From assembly GCA_025765595.1 (NCBI GenBank), contig JAIVFH010000410.1, forward strand, positions 1 to 21,720: a stretch of DNA of 21,720 bases. Direction: 5' to 3'. The DNA comes from Obelidium mucronatum (lineage: Eukaryota; Chytridiomycota; Chytridiomycetes; Chytridiales; Chytriomycetaceae). Of the stretch, positions 1 to 11,700 are shown in pieces; the stretch's first letter is position 1; every line of letters starts with the position of its first letter. The translations under genes were made by a program, and so were the position numbers. The notes beneath the pieces are model-generated. The model did not search any database and had not been told where the DNA came from. It saw only the letters and a program-made list of their open reading frames with translations.

Positions 1-156
1 GAGAAACCACATCAAACGCTGTTCGAGGAACTATTTGCACCGAGTTTTGACTCGAAGCGAGCGCGTTTTCAGGGTCCCTGTTGGATTCATTTGTTTGGCT
101 TTTTAGTTTATTATTTTTTTTACATATTTTTTTATTTTTTTAGCCCAACAGAAAAT
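1..156. other. Upstream region of RIO2
   Basis: No coding segment was recognised. The stretch 111-141 is T-rich and ends just before the RIO2 ATG at 157. It presumably holds the promoter and 5' UTR. A neighbour could lie beyond the left edge. Confidence 0.4.
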
Positions 157-2200
<2,044 letters not shown>

Positions 2201-2224
2201 GTTATTAGAAAAAATGGAATGGAA

Positions 2225-2239
2225 AATAAAAATAATAAA
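2225..2239 (+). terminator. RIO2 poly(A) signals (two AATAAA copies)
   Basis: AATAAA occurs at 2225-2230 and again at 2234-2239, 25-39 nt after the RIO2 stop codon. This is the usual eukaryotic cleavage/polyadenylation signal. The spacer to the convergent palmitoyltransferase stop at 2433 is only 232 nt, so the two 3' UTRs probably approach or overlap each other. Confidence 0.6.
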
Positions 2240-2432
2240 TCCCTTTTTTTTTTCTGTCCCCCTCCTTTTTGCGTTCTCCACCAGTACAACCAATGCGCTT
2301 CAAGCAGTAATCGTTCTTCTATTTGGGAGTATAGCTCCACTTCAAAAAAGAAAAAAGGCAAAAAAAAAAGAATTGTCTATATCACCCCCTTCCCGCCCCC
2401 TCAACAACCCCCAAGCTTAAACAAGAGAAGTT

Positions 2433-4894
2433 TCAGACCTCCATCGCCTTCCGATATCTCGGTGGAACAGTATAAACTTCACTCCACTCCACCCCCGGAT
2501 AATCACTCAAAAACTCTCCAATATTCCCAACAACCCCAACATCAAACGGATTCTGTTTCCTCTTTTGGTAGGGCGGCTTATCCAAATCTTCTGGATGCAC
2601 CAAATACGACAACCGATGCCAATTGATGAGTTCGTTTGTCGTGAGTGATTGAGCAATCTGGTACGTCTGAGAGCAAAACAAAAAGAAAATCCAGGTTGAG
2701 TTGAAGACAAGCCAGAGTGCGAGGGAAAGCAGTTTTGTGTCGTATGCAAAGTTTTGGCAGAAGGAGTTGGGGAGGAAGCAGGTGGGGGAGGTGGGTTGTT
2801 TGTCGGGGACAACGACTGCGAAATCTGTTTTTTTTTTTTTTTTATCAGTTATTTAATTTTTATATGTTATGATAGTACAAGGATTGACATACATTCACCG
2901 ACGATGGAAGCAAATACCCAGGCGAGGAGTGGCATGCAGAAGACAAAAACCATAAATGATCGATGATTTTTAGACCCCACACAGTTCATAATCCATGGAC
3001 AGTGATGGCTATATATCACGAGTTCAGAAAAAAGATCCAAAAAAAAAAAAAACAATTGCAAAACAACTCAACTCAAATTTCGACACACAAAGATCACAGA
3101 ACTTGCAATGTTTACTCCGCAGTGGTTTTCTAATGCAGCATGTTGTACAGTAATTTCTTCCATTCAAGGATCCATCTTCCGCCAACATGATGACAGTCTT
3201 TTTATGCTGTTCTTCTTCAGGGCTTGATTTACGTAAATGACCCGGGTTTGATGTGATTGACTTGTAAAATAAGTAAACTGTGGATACGTAGAGGGTCATG
3301 AAGAGGAGATGACGGAAATACAAGAATCCCGTGTCTGGAACATTAAAGAACGAAGCATTAGATACATATCCAACAGCTGTACAAGAGCAGGAGAAAAATA
3401 ATAATAATAATTACATGGGACAATCTGGAACCAAGCAATCCCGCAGTAAAGCAAAGTTGCTTGGGGAATAGAAGATGGGAATGGTGTCATTGTCAGGCTG
3501 GTACGGCCTCCCTGAAGCAAGTACCCAACAACCACAAATCTTGTGAATAGCATCAGACTGGCCAACAGCAATGGTACTGAGAAAAACCAAGGAAGGGCAT
3601 CCAATACAACAAGGACAAAGGGAAGTTCAATGAACCCCAAAGAGTACAGAATGCGATTCGTAGCAGCCTGGAAAACAGTAAGGTGGTTAGAAAAACAGAA
3701 AAAAATAGGAAAGAAGAGGTTTTGATGTCAAAAAAAAGATAATAGGATTTTTACCGGTGAGAATGGGGCTTTACGCGGCGAATTTTTGGCATGAGACAAA
3801 ATCCTTTCGTATGAGGGAAGAAATCCTTTCTCTTGAGCCCAATCGGCAGGGGTCTTTCCTTGGGGATCCTTCATGTCTGTTGAAGCGCCAGCATCTATAA
3901 GAATCTTGGCAAACTTGAGGTGATTGGACACAACCTGATGGGGGCACCAAATTGCAATTCAGAAATTCTGCCATTAGAAAAAAAATTGGCACTTACAGCC
4001 CAATGTAAAGCTGTCATTCCAGTGCTATCAGTTCGATCAATCAAGGCGTTGAACTTGAGCAATACTCTCATTGTATCTTCCGAGTTGCCCTGGTACGCGG
4101 CCCACATTAAACTGGTACGTCCCATTGTATCCAATGAATCAACATCCATTCCCATTGTAATCAAATAGACGGCGAGCATCGCGTGACCGGCATGGGCAGT
4201 AAGATGCAGAGAATTGTATCCCTGCTTATCAAACAATGCAGGATCGGCATTCTTTTTCATGAGATATGTCACCATTTGAATCTGTCCGCTCCTAAAGAAT
4301 AAGATCGGGATGATCGGGCCCGTCAGAGTAATGTTTTTTTCTTGACGGTCACAGAGACTCGTACCTCGCAGCCCACTGAAGAGGAGTCGATAAAAGGTCA
4401 CCGCCGACAGCATTCACATCGGCTCCGTTTTCAACGAGATATTTAGCGACAGTAATTTGGTTGTTCTGGGTTTGTTTGATTTGTTGACGTTTAAACAAGT
4501 TGCCCACCCCAAAACAGCACCAAATTCATAAAATCAAACGCACGATGGCCGCCCAGTGCAAAGCGGTGCAGTTATCCTTGTCTCTATCACTGACAGTCGC
4601 AGATCCGTCTTTGAGCAGAGTTTGAATTCTGCCAATGAAACCGTGTTGAGCAGCCTGAAAGAAATCCACGTCTAGCGCCATGCATGCATGAGTTTTAATA
4701 AGTATCTGATCTGATTCTTGTGTGAATGTGTGGATCCAACCTTGCTCGAGCGGAATCGGCACGACAGCGGCCGTTGTCTGCACGGGCTCGTCCTCGCCGT
4801 CCTCGCAGCACTTTTTGCCGTGCCGCCCTCCTCTGTGTTTGTGTTTGCGGAAGGCGCCGAGAAACGACGTTGTTTCGTCGTTGTTGGCGGCCAT
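2433..4894 (-). CDS. AKR1: Ankyrin-repeat DHHC palmitoyltransferase, Akr1/ZDHHC17 type
   Basis: Eight exons on the minus strand: 4894-4544, 4465-4365, 4291-3997, 3934-3755, 3667-3415, 3334-3073, 3008-2893, 2824-2433. All phases agree; 649 aa. An N-terminal Lys/His/Asp/Glu-rich tail is followed by ankyrin repeats (for example [58 protein letters not shown]). Two hydrophobic segments come next, then more membrane segments around the Cys-rich domain YCTTCC...RSKHCKFC ending in the catalytic [12 protein letters not shown]. The DHHC aspartate codon is split by the intron 3009-3072, where GA plus C restores GAC. After the last membrane segment comes the TTNE motif typical of this subfamily. Known family members are Golgi/endosomal S-acyltransferases that attach palmitate to Cys of client proteins. 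The gene is intact and divergent from the Nem1 homologue. Confidence 0.94.
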
Positions 4895-4964
4895 CTTTTT
4901 ATTTATTTTATTTATTTATTTATTTTTATTTTATTTTTATTTATTTTATTTCAATTAATAAATT
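4895..4964. promoter_or_regulatory. 70-bp bidirectional promoter made of TTTA-type repeats
   Basis: Only 70 bp separate the ATG of the palmitoyltransferase (minus, 4894) and the ATG of the Nem1 homologue (plus, 4965). The stretch is almost pure A/T, with repeated TTTA/TTTTA units, and gives way abruptly to very GC-rich coding DNA on the right. Both 5' UTRs must be extremely short, or transcription starts inside the opposite gene. No TATA or other factor site is distinguishable from the repeat. Confidence 0.6.
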
Positions 4965-5888
4965 ATGACGACCATCTCCGCACAGCACCAACAACACCAG
5001 CAGCAGCAGCAGCAGCAGCCGCTGCTGCGGCGACGCGTGTCGCTTGCGCCGACGCCGCCGCCGCCGCCGCCGGCGTCGGCGCGCACGGCGTCGTCGTCGT
5101 CCGAATGCGACGTGACGACGACGGACGCCGACACGGAGCCGGACGCGCGCCTCCGCGGCGACCAGAAGCAGCGCCGCCGCCGCCGCCGCCCGCGCGCCGC
5201 TGCCGCCGCCGCCGCCGACGCGCCGCCGCGCACGTGGGCCGCGCTGCTGTGGCCGTTTTCGGCTTCTTCTGCGCCATCTCCATCTCCACCAACACGGAAA
5301 AAGAAGCCAATCGCAAAAAAGACGCTCGTGCTCGATCTCGACGAGACGCTCGTCCACTCAACTTCCATGGGCTCGCGCCACCACGACCACATCATCGAGG
5401 TGCTGGTCGACAAGCACGTGTGCCTCTACTACGTGTACAAGCGGCCCGGCGTCGACGTCTTCCTGAAGAAAGTCGCCGAGTGGTACAAGGTCGTCATCTT
5501 CACGGCCTCAATGTCGGAGTACGCGGACCCCGTCATCGACTGGCTCGACAAGGACCGCTCCCTGATATCCAGGCGCTACTTTCGCCAACACTGCACAATG
5601 CACGAGAACGGCCACTTCACAAAAGACTTGTCCATCGTGGACCCCGATCTCTCCAACGTTGTTTTGATTGACAATTCCGCCGTGTCTTTTGCAGTGCATC
5701 CTGGTGTGTTTGTGTGGATTGAAATGATCTTTGCACTCACTGTGTTTACAAAATACGCAGAAAACGCGATTCCGATTGAAACATGGACGCATGATGTCAA
5801 TGATGAAGCTCTTTTTGAACTGTTGCCCTTCTTGGACGCATTACGCTTCACCGATGATGTGAGATCTGTCCTGGGATTGAGAATTTAA
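4965..5888 (+). CDS. NEM1: Nem1/CTDNEP1 (Dullard)-type HAD phosphatase
   Basis: Two exons, 4965-5703 and 5761-5888; 288 aa after splicing. The NIF/FCP1-type catalytic domain starts at LVLDLDETLVHS (D124 and D126 of the DxDxT motif). It continues with the KRPGVDVFL, VVIFTASMSEYADPVIDWLD, RRYFRQHC, KDLSIV and VLIDNS blocks, and ends in FLDALRFTDDVRSVL as in CTDNEP1. In the known pathway this phosphatase dephosphorylates lipin/Pah1 at the nuclear envelope and ER. The first ~110 residues are low complexity (poly-Gln, Pro, Arg, Ala), encoded by extremely GC-rich DNA. No clear transmembrane helix is visible; the only hydrophobic patch is short (TWAALLWPF). The intron 5704-5760 is 57 nt, a multiple of three and free of stops. 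The spliced form restores the conserved HPENAIPI, so splicing is the expected state. Confidence 0.92.
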   Translation: MTTISAQHQQHQQQQQQQPLLRRRVSLAPTPPPPPPASARTASSSSECDVTTTDADTEPDARLRGDQKQRRRRRRPRAAAAAAADAPPRTWAALLWPFSASSAPSPSPPTRKKKPIAKKTLVLDLDETLVHSTSMGSRHHDHIIEVLVDKHVCLYYVYKRPGVDVFLKKVAEWYKVVIFTASMSEYADPVIDWLDKDRSLISRRYFRQHCTMHENGHFTKDLSIVDPDLSNVVLIDNSAVSFAVHPGVFVWIEMIFALTVFTKYAENAIPIETWTHDVNDEALFELLPFLDALRFTDDVRSVLGLRI

Positions 5889-6453
5889 AGAAAGAGAAAC
5901 CTGTGCAATATATGTGTATAATCAATCATTAGCCTTTATTAATTTTTTGTTTTTCGATTCTGATGTAAATCCATTTCAAATCTTATTTCGAATCAAAATC
6001 CAATCAAAAACAAGACTCTTTTCCCCTCTTCAAATATTTTTTACCGCACAATAATCCCTTTCATGAACTCTATAACACACGCTCGACAACGCGTTCCTGA
6101 CGTTTACAGCTGCCACATGAGCCTTTCTGACCAGTCAGAAACTTCATTACGGACAGTCCCAGCACAGTCGTCGGAGAAGGCACATCAAGGAATCATACCA
6201 CGCAATGAGCAACCGCGATCGAGCTACAGTCTGGGCGATACAAGAGATCCGTGGATATCTTGCGGGAGTATTCAATGGGAAGAAGTTGAATAAAAGAGCA
6301 CTCTCGAGTTCCCAACAATATAGCTCGTGTCAAAGCACACACAGAAAATCCTCAGCAAATGCTTATGAAATGATGCGATGTACGAATGGTGACAGTCGAC
6401 TGTCGACAGCATTTTACGATTATAATCATTCAATTGTCTGCTAATCATCATCT
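5889..6453. other. Intergenic spacer without a recognisable gene
   Basis: 565 bp between the Nem1 homologue and the tRNA. The first part is A/T-rich 3' UTR-like sequence. Short open frames around 6063-6444 have no recognisable motif, no splice structure and no family resemblance. A small palindromic cluster of two GTCGAC sites lies at about 6395-6408. I see no further RNA gene. Confidence 0.5.
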
Positions 6454-6535
6454 GGGCAGATGGCCGAGCGGTCTAAGGCGTTGCACTCAAGTTGCAGTCT
6501 AGTAATAGGCGTGGGTTCGAATCCCACTCTGCTCA
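6454..6535 (+). tRNA. tRNA-Leu (anticodon CAA), intronless
   Basis: An 82-nt cloverleaf. The acceptor stem GGGCAGA pairs with TCTGCTC (one G-U), with A as discriminator. The D arm contains the A-box TGGCCGAGCGG. The anticodon stem TTGCA/TGCAG encloses the loop CTCAAGT with anticodon CAA (reads UUG). A type-II long variable arm follows, and the T arm GTGGG-TTCGAAT-CCCAC carries the B-box. A T5 run at 6540-6544 is a good Pol III terminator. The long variable arm and CAA anticodon fit tRNA-Leu. There is no intron, although many eukaryotic tRNA-Leu(CAA) genes have one. Confidence 0.95.
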
Positions 6536-6746
6536 TTTATTTTTATGTTTGCTGTAAGGTGCTTACTGCCTTGATTGCTCTACAGCCGTTGTCACACAGC
6601 TCCCCAAACTCACTGATAATCCGCATATTTTATTTTGAAAACAATTGATGTTTGAAAGCAATTGATGAGTAAGCTCTTGGCGGCATCAAAATCCGAAACT
6701 GAAACTGAATTGCTGTTTCACTACATTAGATTTTCAGAACCATATT
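6536..6746. other. Spacer between tRNA and mucin-like gene
   Basis: Contains the Pol III T5 stop directly after the tRNA and two nearby direct copies of CAATTGATG (about 6641 and 6659). No coding potential was recognised. The right part presumably holds upstream elements of the secreted-protein gene. Confidence 0.4.
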
Positions 6747-6752
6747 TATAAA
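6747..6752 (+). promoter_or_regulatory. TATA box of the secreted CBM5/12 gene
   Basis: TATAAA lies 55 nt before the ATG at 6807. A start of transcription about 30 nt downstream (around 6777-6782) would leave a leader of roughly 25-30 nt. It is one of few recognisable TATA elements in the window and suggests a regulated, strongly induced gene, in contrast to the neighbouring housekeeping promoters. Confidence 0.55.
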
Positions 6753-6806
6753 GGGACGTCAACACGATTCCCCACAAACTTGTTTCAGGTTTCTAAGGAA
6801 AATACT

Positions 6807-8381
6807 ATGCACTGTAGTATCTTTCTGATCGTTGTAGCTTTCTCGGCAACTTTCGGAAACACGCAAAGCCTGTCTTCTCAAGATGATACTGTCACTGGAA
6901 CAATGACGCTTGCTCCAACATCAACTGTGGCTGACCAGATTTCCACGTTGAGCCTTCCTGCCGATTCTTGCTTTGCACCTTGGAATGAAACAGTTGCCTA
7001 TACAAACGGCAGTTTGGTTAGCTATCAAGGTTTCAACTACCAACGATGGTTGAGTTCTAATCCTGTTCCCGGCGGATCAAGTGGCGATGGTGGATGGACT
7101 CTTTTGGGACCTTGTACGGCTACTCAATCAACTTCAGCTACTCCGACAGAGGCTTCAGCCACTACCACAATGACTACGGCTGTTGTGGGCGATCCAGTAA
7201 CTTTTGCTCCAACGGAAACTACAGTGGGAGATGCCACTTCTTCTCCTCCAGAATCAGTTGACCCTACTAGTACCAGTTCTGAGGCCACTGCCATAAATAC
7301 CGCTACCGAATCAACTACTACTATGCAAGCAGCTTCAACTACGGATGGCGGCATCCAAGAGTCTCCGCTTCCAACGGCTACGACTGCTGCATCTGAGACG
7401 GAGTCCTCAGTTCCAACACTAACACCTGACAGCAGCGCAACAACAACGACCCAAGCTGACGAAGCCACTGCAAGCGCATCTTCAACAGAAATCACAGAAT
7501 CGAGTGAATCTACAACTGCCAATTCTACCACAGATGACGCGACTTCGACAGACGGGACTGCTAGCGAAACATTGAGCCCTGAAATCACCTCTACCTCCGG
7601 TAATGCTGAAACCACTTCTGAAGGAAACTCCGAGTCCTCATCTACCACCACCGACAAACCAACAGAAACTACTATCGACAGTTCCGCGACTCTCACATTA
7701 GCAGCAACGTCAACAGAAAATGCCACAACAACCGACAGTTCCTCTGCCTCTCCGACATCCGGCAGCGAAACTTCGACAGTCGGTCCATCCGCAGCACCCA
7801 CCGAACCAACCACTATTAGCCGTGATGGTGGTCAAACAGCGACTACCGATGGAGTTAATTCTACTTCCGAGCCGCTGCCCACGGGAACTGAGGCGACTTC
7901 TTCCACGACATTTGACAGTGCGTCGACGAGTGAAACAGCGTCAGCAACAATATCAGGAATCGAAAGTTCTCCATCCACAACAACGACTGCTACTACTCAA
8001 GATGTGGCATCAAGCACCATCAGTGGTTCGGTGGAGTCAGTGCCAACAACCCTGGAACCATCAACAACAGTCTTTAGCACCACCATCGACGCAGAGACCG
8101 CTACCAGTATCGCTGCTGCATCTACTACCACCACCACCACTATTAAAACTCCCAGTGAAACCCCCCAGCTTCCATCGACAACAACGACAACGGCTGTGAC
8201 AACAGTTACAACAAGCACACCTCCAAAAACCGCTACAACCACTAGACCAACAAAACCCATTCGCGCGGGACAGTACTGCAGATTCGAAGGCAGGAACCAG
8301 TGTCAAACTGGACGCGTTTACAGATGCACGTTCCGTAGCTGGTCGGGTCTCAGATGGGAAAAGACGAGAAAGCGTTGTTGA
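6807..8381 (+). CDS. Secreted Ser/Thr-rich (mucin-like) protein with CBM5/12 chitin-binding module
   Basis: Single exon, 524 aa from the ATG at 6807. Residues 1-20 form a signal peptide (hydrophobic core FLIVVAFSATF). Residues 55-103 form a small module starting CFAPWNETVAYTNGSLVSY and closing GGWTLLGPC; the W/AY/G.LVSY.G..Y..RW spacing is that of carbohydrate-binding modules 5/12, which bind chitin or cellulose. Residues ~104-485 are almost entirely Thr, Ser, Ala, Glu and Pro, as in O-glycosylated stalks. The last ~40 residues form a compact basic Cys module with cysteines at about 491, 499, 507 and 524 (C-x7-C-x7-C-x16-C) plus tryptophans, not assigned here to a family. No GPI signal is seen. 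A cell-surface or secreted protein of the chitin wall is inferred. The stretch carries long open frames on other strands, caused by its biased composition. Confidence 0.85.
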   Translation: MHCSIFLIVVAFSATFGNTQSLSSQDDTVTGTMTLAPTSTVADQISTLSLPADSCFAPWNETVAYTNGSLVSYQGFNYQRWLSSNPVPGGSSGDGGWTLLGPCTATQSTSATPTEASATTTMTTAVVGDPVTFAPTETTVGDATSSPPESVDPTSTSSEATAINTATESTTTMQAASTTDGGIQESPLPTATTAASETESSVPTLTPDSSATTTTQADEATASASSTEITESSESTTANSTTDDATSTDGTASETLSPEITSTSGNAETTSEGNSESSSTTTDKPTETTIDSSATLTLAATSTENATTTDSSSASPTSGSETSTVGPSAAPTEPTTISRDGGQTATTDGVNSTSEPLPTGTEATSSTTFDSASTSETASATISGIESSPSTTTTATTQDVASSTISGSVESVPTTLEPSTTVFSTTIDAETATSIAAASTTTTTTIKTPSETPQLPSTTTTTAVTTVTTSTPPKTATTTRPTKPIRAGQYCRFEGRNQCQTGRVYRCTFRSWSGLRWEKTRKRC

Positions 8382-8511
8382 ACAACAAACCCCCGCCCCC
8401 TTCGTCATATCTGTTTTTTTTTTCAGCATCCCTCCGCTCCAACCAACCCCCCCGAACTTGTCATTTCTGGTGCATTCTTTTTTCTTTCGTTCTCTGTTTT
8501 TTTTTATCTCA

Positions 8512-8517
8512 AATAAA
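8512..8517 (+). terminator. Poly(A) signal of the mucin-like gene
   Basis: AATAAA lies 131 nt after the stop codon at 8381. The INTS2 region follows immediately, so the two transcription units are nearly abutting. Confidence 0.55.
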
Positions 8518-8559
8518 CTGTTGATCAGTGTTCTTTTTGTTTTGTGGTGGTGGTAGTGC

Positions 8560-8661
8560 GTCTCAAAGACGATTGTTCGAATGCACACCTCCATGTTACT
8601 ATTGTCGATTTGTTGGATTGATAGTCTGTGGTAAGTCACCTGTGAAGAACTTGCATACTTC

Positions 8662-8701
<40 letters not shown>

Positions 8702-11700
8702 GGCACACCGAAGATCGATGGCGGATATTTATCAAAGCATATACGTATGACCTAAAAAGAAAAGAAGCGTCTCGCCTATCAAAGCTAAAACAAAACGACA
8801 CTTCAATCGTTTGCGACCTTAAGGATGTTGTATCTCGAACCATTTCAAGCAATGCCCCCGAAGCCGTCCCAGCATTGATTGAACAGGAAATCCTAAAATT
8901 ACCATTCTTGATACCCGAGGTCTTTTCCCTAAAAACTTCAGTTGAATTTTGCACTGTGTTGTTGACATACATGCCAACGTAGTTCATTGATGCTCTGTTG
9001 CAATTTCTCACAACGAATGCTTCTTCAACCGATTTGATATCATCGATTATAATTCATATTGTTACTGGAAACCCTGGATGGCGTGGGGAAGTGCGGAACT
9101 GTTTATTGGCTCGAAAGCAAATGATTGCCATTGTTTTACACATCTCTCACCTTCAAACGGATCAGGTGAGAGGGGGAAAACCGCGCGAACATTCAATGCA
9201 AAAAAAAAAATCGACATTTGATCTCCCTCCAATTTTACTTATAAATTCAGATCATGGTGTTGAATTCGTTGTTGTCAATCGAATCCACGTATTTCAAACA
9301 GGAAGCGAATAATACCGCCTTGATTGATCAATTGAATATTTCAAAGAAATCTCTCTTTGAATCGATTAAATTATTCTCGGATGTAAGTCGGGGGGGAGGG
9401 GGGCACTCTTTATATTTATGCATTTGATTTCCTCCCAGAAATCGATATCAGAACAATGCATCCATTTGAGATTGGTCTCCGCGTTTACCGGATACTTTAA
9501 ATTGAAACTGACTACTGAAGAATCTCTTTATTGTTTACATTCTATTCTGGCCGTGACTGAATCGAAAGGGTCCATAGAATTGCGTGGTCGACTGATTAAA
9601 CTTGCCTTTTGTGCTCTTGTTGTATGCGGGGATCAACTACTTGCTGTATCATCGGTTTGTAGTTATTTTTTTATTTCGGGATGAACAGACATACACACTC
9701 ACCTTCCTTTTTTTAATTACAGGAGAAATATGTTGAAACACTGTTGAAAGTAACACAAATAGACCATTCCGAACTCACGCTCATGATAGGTGTCTATTGT
9801 CACACCAACCAACTTATTGCAGTTTTGAATATGGTTCGGTCGGTTTTGAATTTGCAAATCACGATTGGTTGGGACTTTTTTTTTTTCTTTCTTTGGTTGT
9901 TTTTGGGAGGTTCTCCTAATTGAATGAACAACAGCCCCTGAATCACTTTCACGGTTGCGAACTCTATTCACTGATAAAATTCTAACTGAGGTGGACATTG
10001 CGCATCGGTCGTTGTCGTTGCGAAAATTTATAGTAAGACTCGTTTTTTTTCTTTCTCTAACAAAGCTAGAAACCATACATTGACATGTTTCAACTAGATG
10101 GATCCAAACAAAGAATCCACGGATATAATCGTTGTATACGAGTTATTGAAAGCCGGGATTTTCAACCGCTCTAAAATTGATGTTAAAGAATGGGTGCTTC
10201 AATCCATCCGTCACTTGAAACCGCCATACCATCCGCAATTTCTTGATTTGATCAAGGCTTATGTTGATAGGTAAAAAAAAAAACCCTTGCCTCCCATTTT
10301 TTTTTCTTAAAAGTTGACCTGATGAGACACATTCTTTTTGGCCAAAAACAAAAAAATCAGTGTGATCGAATCAACTGAATTTTCACGCATCTCGGATCTG
10401 GAAGTTTCGAGCAATTTTGAACGGGGAGCCCCAGTTCAGAGTCACCATGTTTTGCATTTGTTTCAAGTCTTGTATTTGAATGAACAATACTTTGCAAAGC
10501 GAATTAATCCTGATACTGTCGCTGCTGACCTGAATCCGAATTGTTCAGGTATCTACAACCTTTCATTTTGCATAAGTGTATTTTTCGTTTGTGTAATATT
10601 TTTTTCTCTCTCTCCAAGAATACCCGCCATCTGTTATGGATATTCTGCCAATCAACAGAATACTTATGTACATGGAACGTCCTGAAAACCGAGATGACTA
10701 CAAACTGTTTTATCCTTCCATTTCGAGCCTTGTAGTCTCTCAGTTCCCCCAAATCGTTTCTGCCGCCAGTTTTTTGCAGAGCGAAAGTAGATTGGATGAG
10801 TTGAGTCTTCGCTTTTTTTTTTTAGTATCTTACAAATTGACGTTTTAAAAACAAAAAAAAAAAACAGTGAAAACTTGATTCCAATTGAATATCGAATGCG
10901 CGTCTTGTTTGATTATTTGAAACCATCACTTCGAGGAAACGCGTCAAGTGCAGAGTCGTTCTGTCTCACAGAACCTGTTGTCGCAGCAGTGTTGAAAAAC
11001 TGTCTCCAGGACTCAGCTGCATCAATTGCTTGTGAGCGTCCCCTTTTTTGTATTATATAAATTTTTTGTTTTAATTCTTTTTTTTTTTTTTTTTTTTTTT
11101 TTTTTGAAATCTTTTTCTTCAAGGTCTTGAGTATTTGTGTGCTTTGGAGTCATCGCAGTTGCTTTTATTTTTGGATTGCATTGTGGATAACTTTTTCCCC
11201 ATCATTCTTGTCTCTGGGTTTGTTAAACGCAAGCTTTTTGGAATTGAATTGAGGTTTTAAAATTTGTGCAATACGTTGTTTAGTGTCAACACTCGGGTCA
11301 AATCTTTGTTTGAAAAATTGTTCCAGTGCCTTAATTCAATCTCTCCGCGTGAGTTGGCGTTGAAGACAGTGAAGGCGTGGATTGTTAAAGGGTATAGGTT
11401 TACTCTTTTTTTTTTCATTTTTAAGAACACCGTCTTCTATTCCTCTCTCTAGCTCTGTGACACATACCGATTTGACACAGAATCCCTTGGTTGCATTTCG
11501 AGTGGATGATCGGGTTTTTCAAGTTCCTGAGGCATTCAGCGTATTTTTACAGGTTAGTTTTCTGTTTCTTTCGAGTGACTTGAAATAACCCCCCCAATTT
11601 ATCAAGATTCTTGATTGCTACTTGACTTCTTCGAGACATCGGTATTATCACACTTTTCAACTGGATATTTTTCTGGACAAGGTGCAGAAAGCTATTTTTG

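Noticed and set aside
4674..4738. Intron in the first exon of the palmitoyltransferase (possible GTTGGATCC donor and TTTCAG acceptor)
   Set aside because: The donor and acceptor phases do not agree, and the continuous frame keeps the conserved DxFxAAQ ankyrin start.
6063..6444. Two short plus-strand open frames in the spacer before the tRNA
   Set aside because: No start context, motif, splice signals or family likeness; composition is like intergenic DNA.
6780..6806. Earlier non-ATG start of the mucin-like protein
   Set aside because: It would begin at TTG; the ATG at 6807 gives a clean signal peptide and proper spacing from the TATA box.
7124..7813. 229-codon antisense open frame rich in Val across the mucin-like gene
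   Set aside because: It is the mirror of Thr/Ser/Ala-rich codons (ACC/ACT reads as Val codons on the other strand), has no motif or splice structure, and the plus strand has a clear secreted protein.
8663..8697. Poly(A) run as tail of a retrotransposed element
   Set aside because: No target-site duplication, no reverse-transcriptase remnant and no processed gene copy beside it; it fits inside an intron.
8061..9011. 316-codon minus-strand open frame spanning the mucin 3' end and INTS2 5' end
   Set aside because: It passes through a poly(T) stretch and low-complexity sequence, and opposes two better supported genes.
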